64,000 nt of DNA from Acidobacteriota bacterium (GTDB lineage: Bacteria; Acidobacteriota; Terriglobia; Terriglobales; Acidobacteriaceae): assembly GCA_013289795.1 (NCBI GenBank), contig JABCZH010000005.1, forward strand, positions 1-64,000, in the 5' to 3' direction. Within the stretch, counting starts at the first letter, position 1. The number at the start of each line of letters is the position of its first letter. This document shows positions 52,730-62,106 of this stretch, piece by piece. The notes below the pieces were generated by a model. The model did not search any database. It was given only the letters and a program-made list of their open reading frames with translations, and had not been told where the DNA came from. The position numbers and the translations under genes are program-made.

Positions 52730-53743
52730 ATGAAGACTCGAATCGTAATCGGCGTGTCTCTGATTGTTGCAGTTCTGGCAATGGCGAATTTGTCTGCTGG
52801 GCAAGCGCAGAAAGCAGCCAGTCAACCGGCACAAGCTCAGCCGGTGCAGATGCAGCCTCCAAAGTTGGATGCGGGAGCGCATCTGAACCCGCTGAAGATT
52901 GCGCTGCTGCACTGGTACTTGGCCGACACTGCGACTGCTGTCGCAGTGGGCAGCCAGCCCTATGGCGTGTGCTTTGACGGAGCCAATATCTGGACGGCGA
53001 ACAATAACAGTACTACCGTCACGAAGGTGCGGGCGAGCGATGGCCAGGTTCTGGGCACCTTCAACGCAGGCCCTCAACCCTTCGGAGTCACCTTTGACGG
53101 GGCCAACGTCTGGGTCTCCGGTGGCATAAACACCGTCACCAAGTTGCGAGCGAGCGACGGCAAGACCTTGGGGACCTTCACCGTGGGAAACGCCCCAGAG
53201 TGGATGACCTTTGACGGGCAAAGCATCTGGGTACCGAACGGCGGTGACAACACGGTAAGCAAGCTGCGGGCAACTGACGGCGCGAATCTGGGAACATTCC
53301 CGGTGGGCAACGCCCCGATTGCGATGGCGTTTGACGGCAGCGCCGTCTGGTCGTCCAACTACGGGGGCAACACGGTAACTAAGTTGCGGGCTTCGGACGG
53401 AGCCGTTCTGGGTACGTTTGGGGTCGGCATTAACCCATTGGGGATCGCTTTTGACGGTGCGAACATGTGGGTGGCGAACCGCAACAGCAACACCGTGACC
53501 AAGCTGCGGGCCAGCGACGGCACGGTACTTGGTACGTTCCCCACGCCCCCGTCTGACGGCCCCTATGGAGTCGCATTTGATGGCACGTACATCTGGGTGT
53601 CGGGCGATTCCTATATGTTGGTTCTGCGAACAAGCGACGGTGCCCAGGTTGCATCGCGACCGCTTAATTCGGCAGGCGTTGCCTTCGACGGTGCTTACGT
53701 TTGGACGGCGGAGACAAACGGGAGCCGCCTGCTCAAGTTCTAG
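52730..53743 (+). CDS. Secreted seven-bladed repeat (NHL/YVTN-like) beta-propeller
   Basis: 337 residues: signal peptide (TRIVIGVSLIVAVLAMANLSA), Ala/Gln-rich linker, then about seven repeats of roughly 40 residues with the core FDGANIWTAN-(x)n-NTVTKLRASDGxxLGTF-xVGxxP. The repeats are strikingly similar to one another, which suggests recent internal duplication. Such propellers bind ligands or proteins; no active site is seen. It begins the block of secreted propeller genes and is separated from the next by about 50 bases, so an operon is plausible. Confidence 0.85.
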   Translation: MKTRIVIGVSLIVAVLAMANLSAGQAQKAASQPAQAQPVQMQPPKLDAGAHLNPLKIALLHWYLADTATAVAVGSQPYGVCFDGANIWTANNNSTTVTKVRASDGQVLGTFNAGPQPFGVTFDGANVWVSGGINTVTKLRASDGKTLGTFTVGNAPEWMTFDGQSIWVPNGGDNTVSKLRATDGANLGTFPVGNAPIAMAFDGSAVWSSNYGGNTVTKLRASDGAVLGTFGVGINPLGIAFDGANMWVANRNSNTVTKLRASDGTVLGTFPTPPSDGPYGVAFDGTYIWVSGDSYMLVLRTSDGAQVASRPLNSAGVAFDGAYVWTAETNGSRLLKF

Positions 53744-53793
53744 TTGTGGTTGGGGAGCTGCGGTCTAACGAGACAGGCGAAAAAGGAGAAATT

Positions 53794-55838
53794 ATGGGGA
53801 AATACAGCGGCACTACGTTCGCAGGTTTTATGCTGCTCGCTCTCTTTCTGGGAGTCGCGCCTCAGCAATTTGCCCAAACGACTAATGTAACTACCGGACA
53901 CCAGGACATTCCGTCCACGATCTGCTCGGGCACAGGGTGCGTATATCGCACGGGCCAGAACCTTCAGGAGAGCGTGCTCGACAATACGATCTCAAAGAAC
54001 AACTTCGGGCAGTTCTGTAACTACACCCTGGACGGACAAGTTTACGGGCAGCCGTTGGTGGTCACCGGTGTGCCTTGGATGAATGGCGGTAACCAGCCCG
54101 TGGTTTACGTGGTCACGATGAACGGCACCATTTATGCGTTTAACGGGAGTCCCACGGCTCCCAGCGGCTCTCCGGGCTCCTGCACTCTGCTGAACTCGCC
54201 GAACGGGACATCCCTGCTAAACAGCGGAAGCGCGGCGACCTGCGACCAAGTGGGAGGGAAGGGCTGTCTGACAATCGCCCCCAGCGTCGGCGTGTTGGGT
54301 ACTCCCGTGATTAGCGTCACGAGCAACAGCGGCACCAACACAGGGACTATCTATTTGGTGACCGAGTCTGTAACGAGCGGGATCTACTCTCACTATCTTT
54401 GGGCGCTGGACATAACAACGCTCTCCACCACAAGCGCAACGATGAAGACAATAGATCCTGGAAACACCTTATCTGGCAACTGCTCCGCTGACGCTAATTT
54501 TTCCAAGAATCACATTCAGCGGCCTGCGCTTCTTCTTGGAGGCGATGGATACCTGTACATTGCATTCTCAATGATGGACGGACACAAGAAACCTTATCCG
54601 TACGGCGCGGTCTTCGCATACGACACAACATCCCTGAGCACTAAGCCATTGTGCCTTGCCCTAGCCGTAAGCTCAACCCAGCTGAACGACGGGGCAGGCG
54701 TCTGGGGAGGCGGCGGGGGGCCGCTCTATGCCCAGGACCCAAACCATGGCGCTTGGCATGTCTTTTTCAACACGGGCAACGGAGGTTTCGACGGCCAGAG
54801 CCTCTGGGGGGACACCTTTGTCAGGATGTCCAGCGCCAGCACACACTCGTTGTCGGTCGACACAACGTCTTACACTCCCGGCGATCAGTACTGGCGATCC
54901 CACAGCGTCCTGGATGGGTACACGGGTTGCAGCGCAGATGGCGATGTCGATCTTGGCTCAGGCAGTCCCATGTTAATCCCAGACAACGAGAACTCAGATC
55001 ACAAATATTTGGCGGTCAGCGGCGACAAGGAGGGCGGCCTCTGGTTCATGGACTGGACCAGCCCCGGAGGGTACACCGGCACATCCGCATGCAACAGCAC
55101 GTCCAGCACCGACCTGAACGTGCAAACATTCCCGATCAGCAGCGCGTTTCGCAGTGGCCCACTGATTCACCATACTCCAGCGTTCTGGGAGAGCTGTTGC
55201 GCGTCACCAAATGCAAATTATCTCTTCGTGGGCGCATCATCGCAGGGGCAGGGAACAGGATACCTCTATCGATATCAGCTTTGCGGAAGCGGCAAGCCGA
55301 TCAACTCCAATTCGCCGTGTACGCAGACACCAGCGACAGCACAGAACTCCACAGGGGCGATTGAATTTCCTTGGGGAGCGACGCCATCCGTCACGGCGGC
55401 AACCGATTCCGCGAGCGACGCTATTGTCTGGGCAATTTGGGCAGACGGCACCGACCTGCCGGCTAGCACCGGGTTCACATGGCAGAACGGCTTCCCGCAC
55501 CCTCCTATGTTCAACGCAGCGCAAACCTCTGGGCGATTGAAGCCACGAACAGCACCAACCCCTCGGAGTGCAAAACCGGCAACACTGAACCCGGAACCTA
55601 CTACCTGGATATTGCGCTGCACGCCTACGATGCGACCCACATAAGCAACACCACTCCACTTTATAACGGTCGAGGCCACAACAGCAGCCCCCACACCGGG
55701 TATCCCATAAAGTTCACAACACCCACGGTATTTAATGGAAAAGTGTTCGCTGGCGCACGCAACGAAACCAATACAGGCGGCATCGTGGATGTTTGGGGCC
55801 TATGCAGCGAAACCCCAAGCCAAATGTGTTTGGAATAG
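53794..55838 (+). pseudogene. Secreted PQQ-type propeller gene, frameshifted near the 3' end
   Basis: From the ATG after AAAGGAGAAATT the frame gives a signal peptide (FAGFMLLALFLGVAPQQFAQ) and propeller strands like those of the 8.0-kb protein (YRTGQNLQESVLDNTISKNN, VVYVVTMNGTIYAFNG, YLFVGASSQGQGTGYLYRYQ). Near 55500 it switches: the frame then reads a meaningless tail to 55644, while another frame continues with SANLWAIEATNSTNPSEC, YLDIALHAYDATHIS and the last blade TTPTVFNGKVFAGARNETNT to 55838. The shift is minus one (or plus two) within roughly 55440-55540. Either the gene is broken or one base is wrong in the sequence. The bulk of the protein is intact. Confidence 0.8.
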
Positions 55839-55852
55839 AGGAGCTATCTGTG

Positions 55853-57271
55853 ATGAAGATTCAATTCTGTTTACTTGCGTTGCTGCTAGTTTCATTCTCG
55901 CCCCGACAGGCCGAGGGGCAGTCGCACGCGGCGGCTGTAAACTCGGTCTCCGCTCTATCCGGGGCAGCCTGCTCACCTGCCCCCTGTGTTTTGCCACCTG
56001 CGCTCGCCTCGGAGGGGACCGGCGCTGACATTTTCGCTCCGGTTGCCGCAAACCCGAAAAGTCCAAGGCAGGTGATCGTGGGGAGCGACGACGGCAACTG
56101 CGGGCAGTTCACTCAGGTTGGCTTTCATGTATCGAGCAACGCCGGTTCCAGTTGGAGCACCACCTGCCTCGCGGCCTTCAGCGAATTCGGACGGGGATGG
56201 GATCCTCTCGATCTTCCCCTTGTGGGCTACGATCTGAAAGGCTCGGCCTACATTGCAGGGTATTATCAGGATAGCGATGGCAAGGGGTTTTCGCTGATCG
56301 GCATCGAGAAATCAACTGACGGCATCACTTGGAGCACGCCGATTGCCGCCGTGGGCAACGGCGGGTCAGCGATTTTTGATGCCTCGCTTTCGGTCGATCA
56401 ATCCTCCAGCAGCCCCTATGCCAACAGTGTCTATGTTTCCGGAGTGGACCTCAACGCGAATCAGATTCTGGTTTCGCGCTCCCGCGACGGCGGAAACACC
56501 TGGACTCAGGCGCTGGTGGCGATGAACCCTAACTCCGCCGATTACGACCCCAGCATGGCCGTGGGCAAAGACGGAACTGTCTATATGGCCTGGATGCACT
56601 GCCCTCAGGCTAGCTTTGGCGTCTATTGCGCGAACAGTGTGGAGAACGTGGCGTTCTCCAAGTCGAGCGATGGGGGCGTTACGTGGTCAACGCCAAAGAT
56701 AATCGCGAAAGTGCTCGAAATACCCAATACTTGCATGTGCTTCCCCTTTGGAGAACTGCCGAATACCACAGTCTACGGCGTGCCGAATACACCGGCGCTG
56801 GGCATAGACAACAGCAAGGGACCATACTCGGGGCGCTTGTACGCGACCATGTTCGCGTGGACAGGCACCTATATGCGGGTACAAGTGATTCATTCTTCTG
56901 ACGGCGGCAACACCTGGTCGAAACCGGTGCCATTGGCCCCACCCAGCGATACTCACGACCAGTTCTTTCCCTGGCTTTCGGTAAGCCCGACTGGACTCGT
57001 CGGAGTAAGCTGGCTTGATCGCCGCAACGATCCAGCGAACATCAGCTATCAAGCCTACGCTGCAATTTCCTTTGATGGCGGCGTAACCTTCCAGCCCAAC
57101 GCGCAGCTGACTTCGGCATTTTCGAATCCCGACAATAACGGCTCCGACCACTCGCTGGGCCACTACGCTGGCAACACCTGGGACGGCCCCAACTACTTCA
57201 TCGCCGCTTGGATGGACACCAGCAACGGCGTCAGCAGCCAGGACTACATCGGCGGCATCCGCCTGCACTGA
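55853..57271 (+). CDS. Secreted Asp-box (sialidase-fold) propeller protein, copy 1
   Basis: 472 residues from an ATG after GAGGAG. Signal peptide MKIQFCLLALLLVSFSPRQAEG, the conserved N-terminal Cys pair (ACSPAPCVLPPALASEG), then blades with Asp-box motifs: SSNAGSSWSTTC, STDGITWSTP, SRDGGNTWTQ, SSDGGVTWSTP, SSDGGNTWSKP. Near the end are HDQFFPWLSVSPTGLVGVSW, LDRRNDPANISYQAYAAIS and YAGNTWDGPNYFIAAWMDTS. It has the six-bladed sialidase scaffold, but I do not see the Arg triad and Tyr/Glu pair clearly, so enzyme activity is not claimed. First of a tandem family. Confidence 0.85.
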   Translation: MKIQFCLLALLLVSFSPRQAEGQSHAAAVNSVSALSGAACSPAPCVLPPALASEGTGADIFAPVAANPKSPRQVIVGSDDGNCGQFTQVGFHVSSNAGSSWSTTCLAAFSEFGRGWDPLDLPLVGYDLKGSAYIAGYYQDSDGKGFSLIGIEKSTDGITWSTPIAAVGNGGSAIFDASLSVDQSSSSPYANSVYVSGVDLNANQILVSRSRDGGNTWTQALVAMNPNSADYDPSMAVGKDGTVYMAWMHCPQASFGVYCANSVENVAFSKSSDGGVTWSTPKIIAKVLEIPNTCMCFPFGELPNTTVYGVPNTPALGIDNSKGPYSGRLYATMFAWTGTYMRVQVIHSSDGGNTWSKPVPLAPPSDTHDQFFPWLSVSPTGLVGVSWLDRRNDPANISYQAYAAISFDGGVTFQPNAQLTSAFSNPDNNGSDHSLGHYAGNTWDGPNYFIAAWMDTSNGVSSQDYIGGIRLH

Positions 57272-57298
57272 GCCAGACGCCGCGAGGAGGAGGGGGTT

Positions 57299-58708
57299 AT
57301 GGCGATGTTTCGTACACCGGCAACCACGCTCCTCGTCTTCACGGCGGCGTTCTTGCTTGTCGGACGTGCGAGTGCACAGACACGCAATCCGGTCCGTGGT
57401 GAACCAATCACCTGCTCCCCGGCTCCTTGCGTACTGCCACCAACCCAAGCTTCGGAAGGCGGAGCGCTGGTGAACACCTCGCCGATCGTGGGGAACCCGC
57501 TGAATCCGAAGCAACTGCTGTTGGGAAGTAACGATTGGAACTGCCCCGCGCCGCCCGCATTGGGCTTCTTTTTGTCCAGTGACGGGGGTTCGAACTGGAG
57601 CCGCATCTGTATGGCCGCTGTCCTTACACGTTTGTATGTATTTCTGCCGACGATCGAACCCGTGGTGGGCTACGACCGCAGCGGGACGGCATACATCGCC
57701 GGACTCTACTTTGACAACGAGGGTGCCGGCATTGGCTTTGTGGGTTTGGAGAAGTCGAGCGACGGGATTCACTGGAGTGCACCGGCCGTGGCGCTCGGCA
57801 TAGAGAATACCTTCGCGGATACTCCGTGGCTGGTCGTGGATACGAATCTGGGGAGCCCCTACTTAGATAGCATTTACGTTTCGGCGGTGATGATTGGGCC
57901 ACCCGGTGTTCAGTCGGAAAATCAGGTGGTGGTCTCGCACTCTAACGACGGCGGCACAACCTGGGATAAAGTGCCGGTGGCGCCAGTGCAAAGGGCGCCG
58001 GCGGGCGACCGATACACTAACATGACCGTGGGCAAGGACGGAGCTGTATATCTGACTTGGATGTACTGCGACTCTGGCCCCTTCTACTTCTGTACTAACA
58101 ACAAGGGCAACATGGTTTTCTCCAAGTCAAGCGACGGCGGCAACACCTGGTCAGCTCCGACGCTGATGAACACGATCGTGCTTGGCCCGGGCCTTCCCAA
58201 CAGCCACGTGGGTGTAACCGATTACCCGGTGATCGGTGTGGATAACAGCAGTGGGCCGTATGCTGGAAACCTCTACGTCGTCATGTACACGTGGACCGGG
58301 ACCTATATGCAGGTTCAAGTCATCCGCTCTACCGACAAAGGCATAACTTGGTCCAAGCCAGTTCCGGTTGCTCCCGCGAGCGTTACTCACGATCAGTTCT
58401 TCCCCTGGCTTTCGGTGAGCAGCACAGGCCTGGTGGGGGTCAGTTGGCTCGACCGCCGCAACGATCCTGCAAATATCGATTACCAGGCATTCGCTGCCAT
58501 CTCTACCGACGGCGGCCAGAGCTTTCAGCCCAACGTGCAACTGACGACGGCATTCTCCAACCCAAACGTGAACGGGTATCCGAATAACGAATGGATGGGC
58601 GATTACACTGGCAACACTTGGGTCGGCCCGGACTTCATCGCCGCCTGGATGGACAGCAGCAACGGCGTCGATATGCAAGACGTAGTCGGCGGCATCCGCT
58701 TACACTAA
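57299..58708 (+). CDS. Secreted Asp-box propeller protein, copy 2
   Basis: 469 residues. Signal peptide region MAMFRTPATTLLVFTAAFLLVG is identical in sequence, with its DNA leader, to that of copy 3. Same architecture: CSPAPCVLPPTQASEGG, then SSDGGSNWSRIC, SSDGIHWSAP, SNDGGTTWDK, SSDGGNTWSAP, STDKGITWSKP. The end again has HDQFFPWLSVSSTGLVGVSW and LDRRNDPANIDYQAFAAIS. It is 27 bases behind copy 1, so the copies are likely co-transcribed. It differs from copies 1 and 3 in several blades, so it is the most divergent member. Confidence 0.85.
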   Translation: MAMFRTPATTLLVFTAAFLLVGRASAQTRNPVRGEPITCSPAPCVLPPTQASEGGALVNTSPIVGNPLNPKQLLLGSNDWNCPAPPALGFFLSSDGGSNWSRICMAAVLTRLYVFLPTIEPVVGYDRSGTAYIAGLYFDNEGAGIGFVGLEKSSDGIHWSAPAVALGIENTFADTPWLVVDTNLGSPYLDSIYVSAVMIGPPGVQSENQVVVSHSNDGGTTWDKVPVAPVQRAPAGDRYTNMTVGKDGAVYLTWMYCDSGPFYFCTNNKGNMVFSKSSDGGNTWSAPTLMNTIVLGPGLPNSHVGVTDYPVIGVDNSSGPYAGNLYVVMYTWTGTYMQVQVIRSTDKGITWSKPVPVAPASVTHDQFFPWLSVSSTGLVGVSWLDRRNDPANIDYQAFAAISTDGGQSFQPNVQLTTAFSNPNVNGYPNNEWMGDYTGNTWVGPDFIAAWMDSSNGVDMQDVVGGIRLH

Positions 58709-58735
58709 GCTAGGCGCTGCGAGGAGGAGGGGGTT

Positions 58736-60151
58736 ATGGCGATGTTTCGTACACCGGCAACCACGCTCCTCGTCTTCACGGCGGCGTTCTTGCTTGTCGG
58801 AAGCGCGAGTGCGCAGACACGCAACCCGGTCCGTCGCGATCCGATCTCCTGCTCGCCAGCCCCGTGCGTTTTGCCCCCGGCGCTAGCCTCCGAGGGCGCT
58901 GGCGCTAACATTTACGCTCCCATCGCCGTGAATCCGAAGAATTCGAAGCAACTGATTGTGGGAAGCTTGGACAGCGAGTGTGGCCGTTTCACTCTGGTTG
59001 GCTTTCACGTTTCGGTCGACGCAGGTTCCAGCTGGAGCACCACGTGTCTGACAACGTTCAGTGAGTTCGGGGAAACATGGACACCCCTAGATCGCCCCCT
59101 CGTGGGCTTCGACTTGAAGGGTACGGCATATATCGCAGGGTATTACGAGGATATAGATATTTTCCAGTACTCGCTCATGGGTATCGAGACGTCAAGCGAC
59201 GGCGTTACCTGGAGCACACCGACAGCAACAGTGGGCAACGACAGCACGCAGATCTTTTTTGCCTCGCTTGCGGTTGACCGGACCGCCAGCAGCCCCTACG
59301 TCAACAGTGTCTACCTCCTCGGCATCAATGTGATCGCCGCGCCCCAGGTCTTAGTTTCGCGCTCCCGCGACGGCGGAAAGACCTGGAACACCGCCCAAGT
59401 GGTCGCGGCCCCCGATAACGCATGGGAATATTACCCCAGCCTCACCATCGGCAGGGACGGCACTCTCTACGCCACGTGGATGCACTGCCTCCAGTTCGGG
59501 GAGCATTTGTGCACCAGCGACATCGGGTACATGGTGTTCTCGAAGTCGAGCGACGGCGGCGTCACCTGGTCGCATCCCAAGCTGGTCAGGAGCGTTCACG
59601 AAGTGCCAAACAGCTGCGGGTGCTACCCCTTCGGAACAATACCAAACACTACCGTATACCCGTCCAACACGCCCGCGCTGGGCGTAGACAACAGTAGTGG
59701 ACCATACTCCGGACGTCTGTACGCCACGTTGTTCGAGTGGACGGGGACCTACATGCGGGTGGGGGTGATTCATTCGTCGGATGGCGGCAACACCTGGTCG
59801 AAGCCAGTGCCGGTGGCTCCGGCGAGCGAGACCCACGACCAGTTCTTTCCCTGGATTTCGGTGAGCCCGGCCGGGTTGGTGGGCGTGAGCTGGTTTGACC
59901 GCCGCAACGATCCGGCGAATATCGACTATCAGGCCTACGCCGCAATTTCCTCCGACGGCGGCGAAAGCTTTCGGACTAATATGCAGTTGACGACTGCATT
60001 TTCGAATCCTGACAACAACGGCTACGACAACTTCCTGGGCCAGTATGCCGGCAACACCTGGGACGGCCCCAACTACTTCATCGCTGCCTGGATGGACACC
60101 AGCAACGGCATCAGCAGCCAGGACTACATCGGCGGCATTCGGTTGAAGTGA
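58736..60151 (+). CDS. Secreted Asp-box propeller protein, copy 3
   Basis: 471 residues. Mature part is closest to copy 1 (IAGYYEDIDIFQYSLMGIET, HCLQFGEHLC, SCGCYPFGTIPNTTVYPSNT, DNNGYDNFLGQYAGNTWDGP), while the leader and signal peptide are the same as those of copy 2. This mosaic points to segmental gene conversion. Asp-boxes: VDAGSSWSTTC, SSDGVTWSTP, SRDGGKTWNT, SSDGGVTWSHP, SSDGGNTWSKP. 27 bases behind copy 2. Confidence 0.85.
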   Translation: MAMFRTPATTLLVFTAAFLLVGSASAQTRNPVRRDPISCSPAPCVLPPALASEGAGANIYAPIAVNPKNSKQLIVGSLDSECGRFTLVGFHVSVDAGSSWSTTCLTTFSEFGETWTPLDRPLVGFDLKGTAYIAGYYEDIDIFQYSLMGIETSSDGVTWSTPTATVGNDSTQIFFASLAVDRTASSPYVNSVYLLGINVIAAPQVLVSRSRDGGKTWNTAQVVAAPDNAWEYYPSLTIGRDGTLYATWMHCLQFGEHLCTSDIGYMVFSKSSDGGVTWSHPKLVRSVHEVPNSCGCYPFGTIPNTTVYPSNTPALGVDNSSGPYSGRLYATLFEWTGTYMRVGVIHSSDGGNTWSKPVPVAPASETHDQFFPWISVSPAGLVGVSWFDRRNDPANIDYQAYAAISSDGGESFRTNMQLTTAFSNPDNNGYDNFLGQYAGNTWDGPNYFIAAWMDTSNGISSQDYIGGIRLK

Positions 60152-60164
60152 GGAGCCGTCTGTC

Positions 60165-60317
60165 ATGAAAATTCGGTTTTGCTTCATAGCTATCCTTCTT
60201 TGCTTGCCGCTCTGGCAGGCAGCCGGTCAGTCTCGCTTTTCGGATGGGCAGGCCTCCGCTCAACGCCCATCCCCCTATCAACCTTCGCTGACCTGGCTGG
60301 TGGCCCAGGTTGCCTGA
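60165..60317 (+). pseudogene. Fourth Asp-box paralogue, cut off after its signal peptide
   Basis: 50 codons. AGGAG then ATG opens MKIRFCFIAILLCLPLWQAA with GQS, a signal peptide like that of copy 1 (MKIQFCLLALLLV...AEGQS). After a few more codons the reading runs into the CCCAGGTT repeat of the second RAYT unit and stops. The propeller itself is missing. The RAYT/REP unit appears to have replaced the rest of the gene. Confidence 0.85.
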
Positions 60318-60327
60318 TTTTCTGATC

Positions 60328-60403
60328 GGTGCCCCAGGTTCGCGCCCCGCATTCTCAATTATCTTTTCACGATCCCTGGTTTTGGGGCGCTAACCTGGGC
60401 CAC
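60328..60403. repeat. REP-like inverted pair at the 5' side of the second RAYT gene
   Basis: GGTGCCCCAGGTTCGCGCCC (60328 on) and its inverted relative GGGGCGCTAACCTGGGCCAC (60384-60403), an imperfect inverted pair about 75 bp long. A partial CCCAGGTT also lies at 60304. Unrelated to the GGCACGGC family of the first RAYT. Confidence 0.85.
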
Positions 60404-60438
60404 TTTACGGCCATATCGATCCGGTGTAAGTTCCTCTT

Positions 60439-60981
60439 ATGCCCAGCGGTCTGCGGCGTTTTCAGGAGTCCGGGCAATCTCATTTCGTAACTTTCAGTTG
60501 TGACCGTCGTCAGCCCTATTTCGCAACACCTGAGCTATTCGACTTGTTGGCCCTCCGTTTGGAGGGCATGCGCCGTCGCTTTGCGATGTATGTTTATGGA
60601 TATGTCGTCATGCCCGAGCACGTTCACTTACTGCTGAGTGAGCCGCCCCGAGCCACGCTGGCCGAGGCCATTCACTTCTTGAAACTGTCCTTCTCCAAAC
60701 GAGCCGGAGCCAGGCTCGAAAAGCCGGGTACGTTCTGGCAGAAGCGTTACTACGATGGCAACGTGAGGGACCACCGCGAGTTTGCCATCAAACTCCGGTA
60801 CATGCACCGGAATCCGGTACGGCGCGGTTTAGTCATGCGGCCGGAGGAATGGAAGTGGAGCAGCTATCGCCACTACGCACTGCGTGAAAGCGGGCCGGTG
60901 GAGGTCGAATCGCAATGGATGGCTAGCGATCGTGAAGCGCAGGATGGACAGACAAAGCGGATATTCCTCCGCCCAGGTTAG
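60439..60981 (+). CDS. REP-associated tyrosine transposase (RAYT), copy 2
   Basis: 180 residues: FVTFSCDRRQPYFATPE, the HUH motif VVMPEHVHLLLSEP (His61, His63), FWQKRYYDGNVRD, and the catalytic Tyr121 in LRYMHRNPVRRGLV. All key residues are present. It is only distantly similar to copy 1 and has its own repeat family on both sides; its last codons lie in the first downstream repeat. The C-terminal tail has WSSYRHYALRESGPVEVE, typical of the family. Confidence 0.92.
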   Translation: MPSGLRRFQESGQSHFVTFSCDRRQPYFATPELFDLLALRLEGMRRRFAMYVYGYVVMPEHVHLLLSEPPRATLAEAIHFLKLSFSKRAGARLEKPGTFWQKRYYDGNVRDHREFAIKLRYMHRNPVRRGLVMRPEEWKWSSYRHYALRESGPVEVESQWMASDREAQDGQTKRIFLRPG

Positions 60982-61118
60982 CGCCCCGAAAGCGAGGGCG
61001 CTGGGGCTTGGTGGCTTGGCACTGGGGGCGCGAACCTGGGGCACCGATCGGGCCCCGAAAACCGTGGGCGTTGGAGCTGGAGACTTGGCACTGGGGGCGC
61101 GAACCTGGGGCACCGATC
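60971..61118. repeat. REP-like repeats at the 3' side of the second RAYT gene
   Basis: GCCCAGGTTAGCGCCCCGAA (60971-60990), then two copies of GGGGGCGCGAACCTGGGGCA with CCGATC at 61024-61049 and 61093-61118, exactly 69 bases apart within a near-identical tandem unit. They are inverted relative to the copy at 60328. Confidence 0.88.
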
Positions 61119-61232
61119 AAGCAATATCTGGGGCACCTGCCCGGCGTGAATCTACTCGAGCAATGAGTCGGGGTAGCGCGGTCAGGTTGCACATGGGCGG
61201 CGCTACCCCGAAAGAGCTGATCTGAGGTGCGA

Positions 61233-61481
61233 TTACTGCTTGGGGGCGGCGTCGTCTTTCTTCATCGTGTCTTTCTTCATGCCGTCTTTGTTGGTGCTGG
61301 TCTTCTTTACTTTGGCGGACTTCTTGCTGTCTTTCGCCATGCTGTCTTTCTTCATGGTGTCGGACTTCATGTTGTCTTTCTTCATGTTGTCTTTGCTCGC
61401 GTCAGAACCGGTCTGGGCGAACGCGACGAGGGAAACGGCCAGGAAAGACATGGCCATCAATCTGGCAATCAGCTTCTTCAT
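61233..61481 (-). CDS. Secreted pentapeptide MXKDX-repeat protein
   Basis: 82 residues from an ATG five bases after AGGAGG: signal peptide (LIARLMAMSFLAVSLVAFAQ), then a Lys/Asp/Met-rich tail built from MKKD(x) pentapeptides (DNMKKDNMKSDTMKKDSMAK, TNKDGMKKDTMKKDD). This matches the pentapeptide MXKDX family of small exported proteins of unknown function. The even charge pattern and Met content suggest metal or polyanion binding, which is speculation. Confidence 0.85.
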   Translation of the reverse strand: MKKLIARLMAMSFLAVSLVAFAQTGSDASKDNMKKDNMKSDTMKKDSMAKDSKKSAKVKKTSTNKDGMKKDTMKKDDAAPKQ

Positions 61482-62106
61482 ACAGCCTCCTAAAGGTTGA
61501 GTTGGAATTCGAACTGCGCCCACACTACTGCGGCTGCGCATGGGATTTACCGATGGCTCAGAAGTTACAGCGAAGCGGGGAAAACTGCAACTATTTCTGT
61601 GTATAAGAATGATGCGGGTGGGGACGGCAATCGGGGGAAAGGCTGTGCTTTCCGCAGGATGAAGCGTTCTTGCCGAATTGGCACTAACTATTTGTGGACA
61701 AAGATCGCCAGTGAGCGAGAGTCGGACTCTCGGCGGCTAAAGCCGAATTCAAATAATGTATTCACCGCAGCGGTGAACCGCTGCGCCACCCAAATTCAAG
61801 TGCAACCCCTAGGATGGTGGTATGGCTGAAGGCATCCCCTGATACGAATCGGCTAGCCTGAATACGAGGGCGGGACCGCCCTCGCGACAGCCAGCGAGAC
61901 GCTGGCGCTAGAGTTGACGGCCCCGGTCGTACATGTCTGAGTGTCATCTACTTTTGATGGTTTTCTCTCATTAGACTGTAATCTCACAACCGCGAGCCGT
62001 CCCCAACGGCTCCGAAGTCCGTATTGTGCAGTGGGCTTTTACAGCGTTCCCCTGAATCCACTACCACAAAAGCCAGCATTCTGGGCGGCGATGGCGGCAT
62101 AGCAAG
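61482..62106. other. Long non-coding gap before the sensor gene
   Basis: No convincing gene. The central part is a hairpin cluster (separate entry). The right part (61930-62106) should contain the sensor's promoter, but no clear -35/-10 pair is visible. Confidence 0.45.
61730..61906. repeat. Cluster of four palindromes and a decayed REP
   Basis: TCGGC-ggctaaa-GCCGA (61730-61746), CGCAGCGGT-ga-ACCGCTGCG (61766-61785), CGAGGGCGG-ga-CCGCCCTCG (61865-61884) and GCCAGCG-aga-CGCTGGC (61890-61906). At 61825-61850 lies GGCTGAAGGCATCCCCTGATACGAATC-like sequence, a degenerate relative of the first RAYT's REP unit. Confidence 0.7.

Noticed and set aside
61024-61118. CRISPR-like direct repeats
   Set aside because: Only two units, 69 bases apart with near-identical spacers, and clearly part of the RAYT repeat family; no cas genes.
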